From DAOUKH01 sp965207995 (GTDB lineage: Bacteria; Chloroflexota; Dehalococcoidia; SHYB01): DNA of 64,000 nucleotides. The notes below the pieces were generated by a model, which worked only from the letters and a program-made list of their open reading frames with translations, searched no databases and was not told the origin of the DNA. This document shows, piece after piece, positions 1 through 8,094 of the stretch (within the stretch, counting starts at the first letter, position 1; the number at the start of each line of letters is the position of its first letter). A program made the translations under genes and the position numbers. The stretch lies in the NCBI GenBank assembly GCA_965207995.1, contig OZ242299.1, forward strand, positions 434,001 to 498,000. The letters run 5' to 3'.

Positions 1-43
1 CGTCGTGGCGGGCTAGGGGCGAGTTGGGGAACGGCCCAGCCGT

Positions 44-72
44 TTGACAGCCCACGCCGCCGTTGGTACGTT
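44..72 (+). promoter_or_regulatory. sigma70-type promoter for the SnoaL-like gene
   Basis: A perfect -35 TTGACA (44-49) lies 17 nt from a weak -10 TACGTT (67-72, 3 of 6 matches). The predicted transcript would start near 79, giving a leader of about 26 nt that contains the GGAGGT ribosome site at 95-100. The weak -10 limits certainty. Confidence 0.4.
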
Positions 73-104
73 CGCGGCCCAGCGGAAAGACATCGGAGGT
101 TCAC

Positions 105-536
105 ATGACGGACGAGCGCAGCCGCCGCACCGCCGACGAGGTGGAGATTGCCAAGCTCCTGGCAAAGTTGGGGCAGATGGCCGACGACGGCGACCTCAAC
201 GAGTACGCCCAGCTCTTCACCGAGGACGGCTCGTGGACCGGCCCCGCCGGCGATACGCGCACCGGCCGCGCCGACATCATCGCCGGCGCCCAGCAACGCC
301 GGGACGACGGCATCCAGGGCCCCGGCACCAACTCCTTCCACCTGATCTCGAACGTCAACATCGAGGTCGACGGCGACACCGCGACCGGCAAGACCTACTA
401 TCACTACTACCGTAACGCCGACGCCACGCCCCAGCTCACCGTCATGGGCGTCTACCGCGACGAGTTCCGCCGCACCCCCGAAGGCTGGCGCATGGCCAAG
501 CGAGTGATCCATGGCCCGACCGTCGCCCCGCCCTAG
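105..536 (+). CDS. SnoaL-like / NTF2-fold protein
   Basis: A 143-aa protein of the SnoaL-like polyketide cyclase / nuclear transport factor 2 superfamily. The pattern is typical: an N-terminal helix pair (residues 8-42, ending LFTEDGSW), then strands with NSFHLISNVNIEVDGDTA around 76-93 and a C-terminal FRRTPEGWRM strand. Family members are cone-shaped small-molecule enzymes or binding proteins (dehydratases, isomerases, cyclases); the substrate cannot be read from sequence. The ATG at 105 is chosen because GGAGGT sits at 95-100; an upstream in-frame TTG at 63 lacks one. It stands alone, followed by a long non-coding stretch. Confidence 0.8.
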   Translation: MTDERSRRTADEVEIAKLLAKLGQMADDGDLNEYAQLFTEDGSWTGPAGDTRTGRADIIAGAQQRRDDGIQGPGTNSFHLISNVNIEVDGDTATGKTYYHYYRNADATPQLTVMGVYRDEFRRTPEGWRMAKRVIHGPTVAPP

Positions 537-1423
537 GGGGTGAGGGACGGGGTGGGAGGCCTTGGCCTCCTCTTCCACCGGAGTCCTTAGCACGACCCGC
601 GACGGTGGCAAAGGGATCCTCCGCGCAGGGGCACACAGAAGGGGCGCCCCTACGGGAGAACCCTGCTAGCCCTAGCGTCCGTTCGGCGGCGCTCGGAACT
701 CGCGGTCTCTGTTCCTTGCGTCCGCGCCTCACCACGCATCGCGCCGGCGGGCGAGCGTGGGCTCGGCCGTTGGCGCGGCTAACCGTCCTCGCGCTTTCGC
801 GCCGCGTGTGCGATGCAAGACCGCGGAGTCCGGCGACCTTCGCCGGGTTGGTGGCCTTTCGCCTCGCTCCTTGGGGAGGAGGCTGCCTTGGCTAGGCGAT
901 TGTTTCTCGGTGCGGCGTTCTTTGATTTGTACGGCCTGGGGGGGCCGGGCCACGCGGGGCGGTCGTTGCGCGCGCCGTCGGGGATGACGGAGCGGACGGT
1001 CCGGTCCACCACGGTGGGTGAAGCGAGGCCGGCAGTTCGCGCACCCCGTGGGCTAGACGGGGATTGGTCCCCCGGGCCGCGATCCGCGGCGCGGGGTCTT
1101 TGCCGTCCGTAGCGGTTACGGAGGCAGGTCGTCGCCACGTGGCCGGCGAGAGGCGGGACGACCCTCCGGGCTTATGGTCCGTAGGGAGGACGGGCCGGGA
1201 TGGACATTATCGCCACGGTGGCGGTGTCCACTGATAGCGCCGCACCGAGAAGTGGGCGTATGTGGTCGGTTGGGCCGGGTCCTCCTTTGGGTGGGTTGTT
1301 GGGTGGCCCGCGTTCCGCGCGCGCGTTCGCGGATGGCGGGCCTAGGAACATATGTTCTTTGATGATGGTAGGGGAGAGGGTTGGGGGTTGTCAAGGGTGG
1401 TGTGGCGGGACCACCCCACCCGG

Positions 1424-1460
1424 CCCTCTCTCAGTCTCCCCCAGAGGGGGAGAGGTTTAA
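1424..1460 (-). repeat. Dispersed hairpin repeat, copy 1 (inverted orientation)
   Basis: A CCCTCTCTCAGTCTCCCCC arm followed by AGAGGGGGAGAGGTTTAA. It is the reverse-complement version of the elements at 59986-60022, 60860-60896, 63621-63655 and 63708-63744. The core forms a CTCCCCC/GGGGGAG hairpin. It is intergenic, like every other copy here. Confidence 0.7.
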
Positions 1461-1585
1461 GGCGCTCCCCCTGCGGGGGAGTGGTTAGGGTGATGCCCCG
1501 CCCCAAGGGAGGGGCGCGTCGCGTCGCGCCCCTACAGGGGAGGGATGGCAGGGTTTCGATGGGCGGTGGTGGTGGTAAGGGGGGC

Positions 1586-1613
1586 GGGCGACCACAAGGG
1601 TCGCCCCTACGGG
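1586..1613. repeat. GTAGGGGCGACC-type palindromic repeat
   Basis: GGGCGACC, a short loop, then GGTCGCCCCTACGGG. The inverted arms match the module found twice at 63827-63851 and 63880-63903 in the opposite orientation. It looks like a short REP-like intergenic element. Confidence 0.55.
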
Positions 1614-1646
1614 TGGGGGATCGAGGTGGGCGTATTCGATGGCGGT

Positions 1647-1685
1647 TGGTGGTGGTGAGGGGGCCCCTCAATCTCAGTCTTATCC
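1647..1685 (+). repeat. TGGTGGTGAGGGGGCCCC repeat (inverted copy at window end)
   Basis: The segment reading TGGTGGTGAGGGGGCCCC followed by TCAATCTCAGTCTTATCCC is nearly identical to the reverse complement of the last 39 bases of the window (63962-64000). The two intergenic regions at the ends of the window therefore carry the same repeat in opposite orientation. Confidence 0.65.
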
Positions 1686-1769
1686 CGTGGGGAGAAGAGG
1701 TAAGACTCCCCACGGGGGAAGAGGGGAGACCGCGCCGGTTCCGGAAGGCCCCGGGCGCTCGTGCGGCGC

Positions 1770-2588
1770 TTATCCCTTGACCAGAGGGTAGCGTTCGTAG
1801 ATGTCGACGCCGAGCTCCGTCATCAGGTCCTCGTCGTAGACGATGCGGCCGGTGTAGGTCTTGGGGTCCTGCGTCACCATCCAGAGGGCGGCGTCGGCGG
1901 TGATTTGGCCCGTCTCCCACGCGCCGACGAAGGGGTGGTCGGGCCCCCGGAACCAGACCTGCCCCTCGGTGGCGACGCCGCGCTTCGGCGACACGACGTT
2001 GACCGCGATGCCGTAGGGCCAGACCTCGCCGGCCAGCCCCTGCGTCAGGCGCTCGGTGTGGCGCTTGCCCGCGCCATAGGCCGTGCCGCCGCCGCCGACG
2101 GCGGCGTACGGCCCCTCGCCCGGCCCGATGGCGCCGGTGGAGGAGAGGTTCAGGATGTGGCCGCCGCCCTGTTCCTTCATCTGGGGCAGGACGGCCTTCG
2201 CCGAGATGAAGATGGGCCGAATGTTGATCTTCCACAGCAGGTCGAAGTGCTTCGTCTGCATGGTCTCGATCTTCCCTGGAATGAGCACCGCGGCGTTATT
2301 GACCCAGACGTCCAGCCGTCCCCACTGCTCGACCGCCGCCGCCGCCAGCGCCTCGATCTGCGCGTCGTCGGTCACGTCGCAGCGAACGCCGATGGCCTCC
2401 CCGCCGGCCTCCTCGATCTGGGCCACCGTCTTGGCGATGCTGCCGGGGATGCGAAAGTCGCCCTCGTTCTCGGTGCGCGCCGACACCACCACCTTCGCCC
2501 CCTCGGCGGCGAAGGTGAGCGCCATGTCGCGCCCGATGCCCCGGCTCGCGCCGGTGACGACGACGGTCTTGCCTTCGAGCTTGCCCAT
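1770..2588 (-). CDS. SDR family NAD(P)-dependent oxidoreductase
   Basis: A 272-aa classical short-chain dehydrogenase/reductase. The cofactor motif TGASRGIG is at residues 12-19, NNAA at 97-100, catalytic Ser near 149-150 and the Tyr171-x3-Lys175 pair (YGAGK). Length and motif order fit an intact enzyme that oxidises or reduces a hydroxyl/keto group; the substrate is unknown. A glycine-rich insertion just before the catalytic Tyr (about 160-170) is slightly unusual. The ATG is preceded by AAGGAG. It is divergent from the small gene at 2750 and has its own promoter. Confidence 0.92.
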   Translation of the reverse strand: MGKLEGKTVVVTGASRGIGRDMALTFAAEGAKVVVSARTENEGDFRIPGSIAKTVAQIEEAGGEAIGVRCDVTDDAQIEALAAAAVEQWGRLDVWVNNAAVLIPGKIETMQTKHFDLLWKINIRPIFISAKAVLPQMKEQGGGHILNLSSTGAIGPGEGPYAAVGGGGTAYGAGKRHTERLTQGLAGEVWPYGIAVNVVSPKRGVATEGQVWFRGPDHPFVGAWETGQITADAALWMVTQDPKTYTGRIVYDEDLMTELGVDIYERYPLVKG

Positions 2589-2636
2589 GCCTTCGCGCTC
2601 CTTTCCCGCCAGATACCGGCGGGCCGGACGTGCGCC

Positions 2637-2665
2637 ATTCTAGCCCGCGCCTTCCGAGACGCCAA
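2637..2665 (-). promoter_or_regulatory. Promoter for the SDR gene
   Basis: On the minus strand, -35 TTGGCG (2665-2660), 17-nt spacer, -10 TAGAAT (2642-2637). The predicted start near 2630 gives a leader of about 42 nt. The same TTGGCG -35 variant occurs at dnaN. Confidence 0.5.
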
Positions 2666-2749
2666 CGCCGCGGCGCGCTGGTATGCTTGCGCCAATCCGA
2701 GCGCGCCCGACCCGGCGCGACAAGAAAACGAGAAGAAGGACGGCACTCC

Positions 2750-3070
2750 ATGTACCTGATTCGAAGAGTCGCGAAGACGCAGCCCGGCAAGGCGTGGCAA
2801 GTCGCCGGCTACCTGGCGAAGATCTGCGCCGCCTACGAGGGGGGCGGGCGCGACAAGGCCCGCATCTACGTCGGCAGCGGCCTGCCCGGCGACCAGAACG
2901 TCGCTTACGCCGAGTGGACGCAGGACCGCATCGAGCCCAACCCGCCGGGGAACGTCCCCAAGGCCGTCTTCTCGCTGCACCGTGAGATGCAGGAGCTCAT
3001 CACCTCCTACGACATCGAGTTCTACGAGGTGGCGACGGCGGAGAAGCTGGCCGAGCGCGGCATGGGCTAG
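2750..3070 (+). CDS. Hypothetical small protein
   Basis: A 106-aa protein beginning MYLIRRVAKTQPGKAWQVAG. I do not recognise a named family; the strand-helix pattern (RRVAKTQPGKAWQVA, then ARIYVGSG, then YAEWTQDRIE, then EMQELITSYDIEFYEVA) resembles small ferredoxin-like dimeric alpha/beta-barrel proteins, but this is inference. The ATG at 2750 follows GAAGGA by a few nucleotides. It sits just upstream of the UGSC selenoprotein, but that gene has its own promoter in the 73-nt gap. Confidence 0.7.
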   Translation: MYLIRRVAKTQPGKAWQVAGYLAKICAAYEGGGRDKARIYVGSGLPGDQNVAYAEWTQDRIEPNPPGNVPKAVFSLHREMQELITSYDIEFYEVATAEKLAERGMG

Positions 3071-3081
3071 GCGCCTCTTGC

Positions 3082-3110
3082 TTGACACGCCCCAAGCCCC
3101 TGCCTAGAGT
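3082..3110 (+). promoter_or_regulatory. Promoter for the UGSC selenoprotein gene
   Basis: Consensus -35 TTGACA (3082-3087), 17-nt spacer, -10 TAGAGT (3105-3110). The start is expected near 3117, with GAGGTGG (3134-3140) placed just before the ATG at 3144. Confidence 0.6.
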
Positions 3111-3143
3111 CCGAGAGCAAGAACACCCGGCGCGAGGTGGACG

Positions 3144-3689
3144 ATGTCTGAGCGAATCACCATCCTGCTCCCCCACGGCGAGCCCGACGACGTCGCGAGC
3201 AAGCTTGCCGAGCGGCTGCCCGACCTCCACGGCAAGAAGGTCGGCTTCGTGGACAACGAGCTATGGCGCTCGATGCACATCCTCGTCGACGAGCTCGGCG
3301 AAACGCTCAAGCGCGACCACGGCGTCACCGAGACGGAGACGGTCTTCCTCTCACCCGGCGCGGGGGCGCTCCCCAAGAAGTATCAGGACGCGCTGGAGGA
3401 GCTGGCCACGAGGGTCGACGCGGTGGTGACCGGCCTCGGCAACTGAGGCTCCTGCACGGCGTGGAGTATCCACGAAAGCGCGAGTCTCGAAGAGCTAGGC
3501 ATCCCCACCGTCGGCTTCGTCACCGAGCAGTTCAAGGGCCTAGCCAATGCCACCGCCCGCGGCAAGAAGATGCCCGACCTGCCGATCATCGTCCTCCCCC
3601 ACCGCTACGATCACCTGCCTGAAGAGGACATCCGCGAGGACGTCCGCAACCGCGTCGGCGACGTCATCAAGACGCTGACGCAGGCGTAG
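3144..3689 (+). CDS. UGSC family selenoprotein (UGA at 3444 read as Sec)
   Basis: A 181-aa protein if the in-frame UGA at 3444-3446 is decoded as selenocysteine. Residues 1-100 end in VVTGLGN, then Sec101-Gly-Ser-Cys104, then TAWSIHESASLEELGIPTVG, and the same frame continues without interruption to TAG at 3687-3689. The Sec-Gly-Ser-Cys motif is the signature that names the UGSC (seleno)protein family, whose function is unknown; the Sec/Cys pair suggests redox chemistry. A hairpin fitting a bacterial SECIS starts 13 nt after the UGA. Conventional calling would stop at residue 100 and lose the active motif. Start supported by GAGGTGG. Confidence 0.88.
3454..3479 (+). promoter_or_regulatory. 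Bacterial SECIS element of the UGSC gene
   Basis: The perfect 6-bp stem CGTGGA/TCCACG (3460-3465 with 3469-3474) is capped by a GTA loop (3466-3468) with G as the first loop base. A lower GC/GC pairing (3454-3455 with 3478-3479) lies below a small internal loop. There are 19 nt between the UGA and the loop, inside the usual 16-37 nt window for SelB-dependent bacterial SECIS hairpins. Confidence 0.8.
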
Positions 3690-3708
3690 TGAGAGGGCGC
3701 CCCGCCCC

Positions 3709-4419
3709 TTAGGGAATGTCCATCTCCCCAAGGCGGCGCACGGTGAGGAACACGAACACGACCGTCACCACGGCGGCGCCGATGAGCGCGGCGGTGAGGT
3801 CGATGGCGCGGTTTGAGAAGGCGGCAAGGCCCTGGTCGTCCAGGCCGTGCATGATCCCGATGGTGTAGCCCCGGATGCTCAGGTAGCGGATGCCGGAGAT
3901 CAGGCTCGCCATCAGCCCTTCCCAGAGCAGGACGTAGACGAGCGCGAATCCGAGGGCCTTGTTGCTCACCAGCCCGGCCCAGGTGAAGAGCGCGGTGTAC
4001 GCGGCTACGCCCACCAGGACGCCGATGCCCGCTGCCACCGCGGCCTGCGTAGGCTCGTTCTCGACCGCGATGGCCGCGACGACCACCGCCGCGATCACCG
4101 CGATGGGGCCGGCCACGAGCACCGTCGCGGCCACTTTGGGCAGGACAATGGCGAGGCGGGAGATCGGCTTCATCGCCAGCAGGCTCAACGTCCGGTCCTC
4201 CACCTCGTTCCCGAACGCGGCCGTCGCCAGCACCATCACGGTAATGGGCAAGACCACCGCGATCACCAGCGCGTCGAGCGTGCCGTTGATGATCCCGTCC
4301 TCGCTGCCGCCGGCAACCGCGGCAACCAGGACCGGGAGACCGGCGAGCAGCACTAGCAGGAGCAGCCGGCGTGGGCTCGCCGCCTGGCGGAACGAAAGGG
4401 TGAAGAGCGGAAGGCTCAT
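3709..4419 (-). CDS. ABC-2 type transporter permease
   Basis: A 236-aa integral membrane protein with about six hydrophobic segments (for example LLLLVLLAGLPVLVAAVAGG near residues 18-37 and a C-terminal ALIGAAVVTVVFVFLTVRRL). It is typical of ABC-2 export permeases. Its ATG overlaps the TGA of the upstream ATPase gene by 4 nt (4416-4419), so it is translationally coupled and is the last gene of a four-gene operon. It probably forms a complex with the ATPase at 4416-5342. Substrate unknown. Confidence 0.85.
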   Translation of the reverse strand: MSLPLFTLSFRQAASPRRLLLLVLLAGLPVLVAAVAGGSEDGIINGTLDALVIAVVLPITVMVLATAAFGNEVEDRTLSLLAMKPISRLAIVLPKVAATVLVAGPIAVIAAVVVAAIAVENEPTQAAVAAGIGVLVGVAAYTALFTWAGLVSNKALGFALVYVLLWEGLMASLISGIRYLSIRGYTIGIMHGLDDQGLAAFSNRAIDLTAALIGAAVVTVVFVFLTVRRLGEMDIP

Positions 4420-5342
4420 CGCTGCACCACGTAGGTGAAGACGCTCTCCAGCGAGTCGTCCAGCGGCTCGACCCGGTAGAGGCGGCTATCGATGTCGCGG
4501 GCGAGACTCGCCACGGCGGTCTCCAGCTCGCCGATGTTCCCCGTCAGCACGTCGATGGCGTCTTCATTGACGGAGACCGACAGCACGCCCTCGACGCCTA
4601 TGAGCGCGGCAGCCATCTCGCGCTGCTTAGAGGCGGCGATCCGGACCTTGAAGGGGCGCTCGTCGAGCTTCTCGCGGATGGCCCGGAAATCGCCGGCGGC
4701 GGCGAGCTTGCCGCTCACCACGAGGAGGATGCGCCGCGCCAGCACCTCGACCTCTTCGAGGATGTGAGAGGAGATGAGGATCGTCTTGCCTTCCGCCGCG
4801 AGGCGTTCCACGAGGTCGGAGAACTCCAGGCGCTGGCGGGGATCGGTGCCGTTGAGCGGCTCGTCGAGCACGAGGACGTCGGGCTGGTGAACAAGAGTGG
4901 CAGCGAGGCGTATGCGCTGCCGCATGCCCCGCGAGTACGTCCCCACGGGGCGGTCCTGCGCGTCCACGAGGTCGACCGAGCGGACCGCCTCGTCCACGGC
5001 GTCGTCGCCCGCCACGCCCTGCAGTCTCGCCGCCAGCTCGACGAACTCCCGACCGGTCATGAAGGGGTAGAGTGCGTCGTGCTCGGGCATCACGCCGATG
5101 CGCCGGTAGAGGTCGGGGTTGCTCCGTGCGGGCTCACCCAAGACCCAGACCTCGCCCTCGGACGGTTTGGCCAACCCGGCGATCATGTGGAGCAAGGTCG
5201 TCTTCCCGGCGCCGTTGGGGCCGAGGATGCCGGTGATGCCGGGAAAGATGTCGAAGCTGACGTCGTTGACCGCGACGACGCTGCCGTACCACTTGGAGAC
5301 GGCGTCGACCTCGATGCTCGGTTCGGGGGCGGCGGTGGTCAC
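4416..5342 (-). CDS. ABC transporter ATP-binding protein (second pair)
   Basis: A 308-aa ATPase with Walker A GPNGAGKT, signature YSRGMRQRI and Walker B VLVLDEPLNGTD, followed by a C-terminal domain of about 90 residues as in CcmA/NatA-like exporters. The GTG start at 5342 overlaps the preceding permease stop by 4 nt (GTGA, 5339-5342); upstream in-frame extension would run into that permease and is rejected. It energises the ABC-2 permease at 3709-4419. Confidence 0.92.
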   Translation of the reverse strand: MTTAAPEPSIEVDAVSKWYGSVVAVNDVSFDIFPGITGILGPNGAGKTTLLHMIAGLAKPSEGEVWVLGEPARSNPDLYRRIGVMPEHDALYPFMTGREFVELAARLQGVAGDDAVDEAVRSVDLVDAQDRPVGTYSRGMRQRIRLAATLVHQPDVLVLDEPLNGTDPRQRLEFSDLVERLAAEGKTILISSHILEEVEVLARRILLVVSGKLAAAGDFRAIREKLDERPFKVRIAASKQREMAAALIGVEGVLSVSVNEDAIDVLTGNIGELETAVASLARDIDSRLYRVEPLDDSLESVFTYVVQR

Positions 5343-6280
5343 AGCTTGATCCTCCGGTACCTGTTCCAGAGCAGCAGCCCTGCGCCGCCGGTGAGCAGCA
5401 CGTAGAAGCCGATGGGGAAGATGTCGTGCAGCTCGGCCACCGCCGCCCGCGACGGCCCGCTTTCTGTGGGATCGCTGTCGAAGATCATGGCGTTGAGGCG
5501 TCCCGGCGTGTCCCCCAGGTGAACGAGGCCCACGTAGGGTGCGGCGTCGCCGATGCCGCGCTCGCATTGCGTCGACGACGAGCCCCCCGGCCCGGTGTCT
5601 ATCGTGCAGCTCTCGGCGGTAAAGCCGTCGGCCACAAACGAGGACACCAGCACCGCGCCGATGACGAAGGCCGCCGCATAGGCGCGGCGCGTCGTGAAGG
5701 TGGCGACGAGGAGCGGCAGGACGGTGAAGAAGAGGGCGATCAGCGCCCCGCCGGCGAGGAACCTCGGAATGTCGAGCCAGTTGTCCCCCAGATAGTCGAG
5801 CGGATCGGACGCCGAGAGAATCAGCCCGATCTGCAGGACGATCTGCCCCGAGTAGACCAACGCCAAGACCACGCCGAAGAAGGCGAGGAAGCGCGCGCCC
5901 AGATAGTCGGCGGGGGACAGGGTTCGCACCAGATAGAGTTGGAGCACGTTGTCGCGCCGGTCGGGGATCAGCAGCTCGGGGGCCATGATCGCGCCGAAGA
6001 TCCAGAGGACTACCCCGATGATGTCGTAGTAGTCCGCCGGGCCGGGGATGAATTCATCCGCCGGGACCAACAGGAGGACCGCCACGAACACCACCGCCGG
6101 CGTCATCGCCGCAACGAACAGGAGCACGGGCAGAATCTTGGCCCGGCCCCCGCGTCCGATGCCGAGGAGGTTGCGGACGCCGTTCTCTAGGACCGCGCGC
6201 CGCGCGCGGGCCCGGCCCTCACGCGGCCCGGTGTAGGGCTGATACCCGAGATCGAAGACTTCCGCCTGCTCGGCTCTCAC
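5339..6280 (-). CDS. ABC-2 type transporter permease (first pair)
   Basis: A 313-aa membrane protein. The N-terminal cytoplasmic stretch contains YQPYTGPREGRARARRAV, a pattern common in this ABC-2 permease subgroup, followed by hydrophobic helices (ILPVLLFVAAMTPAVVFVAV near 48-67 and several more). A 50-60 residue extracytoplasmic loop near 215-280 includes two cysteines (ESCTID, STQCERG) that could form a disulfide. Start and stop overlap both neighbouring ATPase genes by 4 nt. Confidence 0.87.
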   Translation of the reverse strand: MRAEQAEVFDLGYQPYTGPREGRARARRAVLENGVRNLLGIGRGGRAKILPVLLFVAAMTPAVVFVAVLLLVPADEFIPGPADYYDIIGVVLWIFGAIMAPELLIPDRRDNVLQLYLVRTLSPADYLGARFLAFFGVVLALVYSGQIVLQIGLILSASDPLDYLGDNWLDIPRFLAGGALIALFFTVLPLLVATFTTRRAYAAAFVIGAVLVSSFVADGFTAESCTIDTGPGGSSSTQCERGIGDAAPYVGLVHLGDTPGRLNAMIFDSDPTESGPSRAAVAELHDIFPIGFYVLLTGGAGLLLWNRYRRIKL

Positions 6281-7176
6281 GACTCTTTCCTGAAGATGTC
6301 TCTGAGGTCTCGCCGGCGCGGCGTCAGCCGGCGCAAACGCGCCCCCGACTCCGCCGCCGCGTCCCGTATCAGGTCGTACTCGGTCTCGCCCGCTTCCTCG
6401 ACGACGAGGACCTTGCCATCGTCGGCGGCTGCCACGCCCTTGGCCGCCAGCGCCGCCGCGAACTCCTCGCGCCGGTCGGCGACCTCGATCAGCAGCGTCT
6501 CGGTCTCCTCGGTGAGCTGCGCCACGGAGTCCTGCCGCGTCACCGTGCCGGACTCCAGGACGATCACGGAGTCGGCGACCCGCTCGACGTCGCCCATGAG
6601 GTGCGTCGAGAGCATGATGCTGATGCCGAATCCCCGCGCCGTACGCTTGATGAGGTCCAGCATCTCCTCGCGACCCGCGGGGTCGAGGCCCGCCGTCGGC
6701 TCGTCGAGGAGCACGAGGACGGGGTCGTGGACGAGGGCCTGCGCGAGCTTCACCCGCTGCTTCATACCGGTGGAGTACTCGGAGATGGGCCGGTAGCGCT
6801 CCTCGTCCAAGCCCACGTGGCGGAGTGTGTCGGCGGCGCGGGTACGGGCGTGGGCGGGGGGAAGACCGCTGACCTGCGCCATGTGCATCAGGAATTCGGA
6901 GGCGGAGACACTCGGGGGAAGGGATTCGTGTTCCGGCATGTAGCCGATACGGGCCCGGCCCTCGACCGACTTGTAGGGCTCCTCGCCGAGCACCATCGCG
7001 GTGCCGGAGGTGGGGAGAATCAGGCCGAGGAAGAGCTTCATCGCCGTGCTCTTCCCGGCGCCGTTCGGGCCGAGGAGCCCGGTCACCCCTTCCTGAACAT
7101 CGAAGCTCGCTTGCTCGAGCGCGATGGTGGAGCCGTAGTGTTTGGTGAGCCCGCGGGCTTCGAGGAGTACGGCCAT
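6277..7176 (-). CDS. ABC transporter ATP-binding protein (first pair)
   Basis: A 299-aa ATPase with Walker A GPNGAGKS, signature YSTGMKQRV, Walker B LVLLDEPTAGLD and switch His in STHLMGD. It is the first gene of the operon 7176 to 3709 (ATPase, permease, ATPase, permease, all with 4-nt overlaps). The ATG at 7176 has no Shine-Dalgarno; a TATACT -10 box ends 6 nt upstream, so translation probably starts on a leaderless mRNA. Whether the two pairs make one heteromeric exporter or two is open. Confidence 0.93.
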   Translation of the reverse strand: MAVLLEARGLTKHYGSTIALEQASFDVQEGVTGLLGPNGAGKSTAMKLFLGLILPTSGTAMVLGEEPYKSVEGRARIGYMPEHESLPPSVSASEFLMHMAQVSGLPPAHARTRAADTLRHVGLDEERYRPISEYSTGMKQRVKLAQALVHDPVLVLLDEPTAGLDPAGREEMLDLIKRTARGFGISIMLSTHLMGDVERVADSVIVLESGTVTRQDSVAQLTEETETLLIEVADRREEFAAALAAKGVAAADDGKVLVVEEAGETEYDLIRDAAAESGARLRRLTPRRRDLRDIFRKES

Positions 7177-7182
7177 GGAAGC

Positions 7183-7188
7183 AGTATA
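7183..7188 (-). promoter_or_regulatory. -10 box giving a leaderless ABC operon transcript
   Basis: Minus-strand TATACT at 7188-7183, then GCTTCC, then the ATG at 7176. The expected transcription start coincides with the A of the start codon. No convincing -35 is visible. Confidence 0.5.
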
Positions 7189-7243
7189 CGCGACAACGCG
7201 GCGGTCGGGTTCCTCACACCTGTGCGACTCGCCGAACCGGTGG

Positions 7244-8032
7244 CTAGAAGTTGGGGTCGCGCTTCTCTTGGAGGGAGGCGAGGCCTTCCTTCACCTCCTC
7301 GCCGAGGAAGCCCAGGGTTTCCAGGGCCGCGGAGTAGTCGAAGGCGGTGTGGCCGCCCAGACGCAGCCATTGGTTGAGGACGCGCTTGGTGTGCCCGACG
7401 GCGATGGGTGGACCCTTGGCGAGGCGGACGGCCATGTCCATGGCCACGGTCATCAGCTCGCCCGCGGGAACGGCCATGCTGATCAGGCCGATGCGCTCGG
7501 CCTCGGCGCCGGTGAGGCCGTCGCCGGTCAGCAAGTAGCGCTTCGCCTTGGCGAGCCCGACCAAGAGAGGCCACGACATCGCGGCGTGGTCGCCGGCGGC
7601 GACGCCGAGCTTGACATGCCCGTCGAGGAGCATCGCGTCCTCCGCCGCGATGCTGATATCCGCCATGATCGCCACCGCCAGGCCGCCGCCGAGGGCGTAG
7701 CCGTTGATGGCCGAGACGATGGGCTTCTCAAGATTGGTCATGTTGTAGGCGATGGCGCGGGTCTCTTCGAGCAGGCGGGCGGCGGTGGCGTGGTCGCCGA
7801 CGCTGGCCTGCAGCAGGTCGTAGTCGCCGCCGACGGAGAAGGCGCGCCCGGCGCCGGTGATGAGCACGGAGCGCACGTCGGTGTCGGCGGCGAAGTCGAG
7901 CCAGATGCGGCCCGTGTCGGCGTGCATGGCCGCGGTCATCGCGTTGAGCTTGTCGGGTCGGTTGAAGGTGACGACGGCGACGCCCTCGCGCTGTTCGACC
8001 AGGATATCGGGGCCGTACCGGCTGTAGTCCAT
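7244..8032 (-). CDS. Enoyl-CoA hydratase/isomerase family protein (1)
   Basis: A 262-aa crotonase-fold protein. The oxyanion-hole segments are GRAFSVGGDYDLL and ANGYALGGGLAVAIMAD-like (INGYALGGGLAV), and the C-terminus EEVKEGLASLQEKRDPNF is the usual crotonase tail. At the position of a canonical catalytic Glu, the sequence reads LGVAAGDHAAMSWP, so the exact reaction (hydration, isomerisation or other acyl-CoA chemistry) is uncertain. The ATG at 8032 follows GGAGGCG. First of three crotonase paralogues in the window. Confidence 0.9.
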   Translation of the reverse strand: MDYSRYGPDILVEQREGVAVVTFNRPDKLNAMTAAMHADTGRIWLDFAADTDVRSVLITGAGRAFSVGGDYDLLQASVGDHATAARLLEETRAIAYNMTNLEKPIVSAINGYALGGGLAVAIMADISIAAEDAMLLDGHVKLGVAAGDHAAMSWPLLVGLAKAKRYLLTGDGLTGAEAERIGLISMAVPAGELMTVAMDMAVRLAKGPPIAVGHTKRVLNQWLRLGGHTAFDYSAALETLGFLGEEVKEGLASLQEKRDPNF

Positions 8033-8094
8033 AGTTTCGCCTCCCGCTGCGTGGTGCGACGCGACGGTAGCCCGAAGCCGGGGCGGGCGCAACT

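Larger units (their letters stand above)
537..1769. other. Long non-coding intergenic region with dispersed repeats
   Basis: No open frame here has a plausible ribosome site plus protein-like composition; the long frames are arginine-rich artefacts of high GC. The stretch holds several repeat-like modules: a GCCCCTAC-type palindromic element near 636-650, a GGGGATGACGG-type segment near 978-990, and the hairpin repeats at 1424-1460, 1586-1613 and 1647-1685 that recur in other copies elsewhere in the window. No tRNA, RNase P or SRP RNA signature was recognised. Confidence 0.6.

Noticed and set aside
605..1460. Several 70-120 codon open frames in the 537-1769 region
   Set aside because: They are arginine/proline-rich, overlap each other on both strands, lack ribosome sites and run through repeat elements.
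3144..3689. Reading the UGSC locus as a gene with a nonsense mutation or two separate genes
   Set aside because: The frame is unchanged across the TGA, the Gly-Ser-Cys motif follows at once, no start or ribosome site precedes the second part, and a SECIS-type hairpin is at the right distance.
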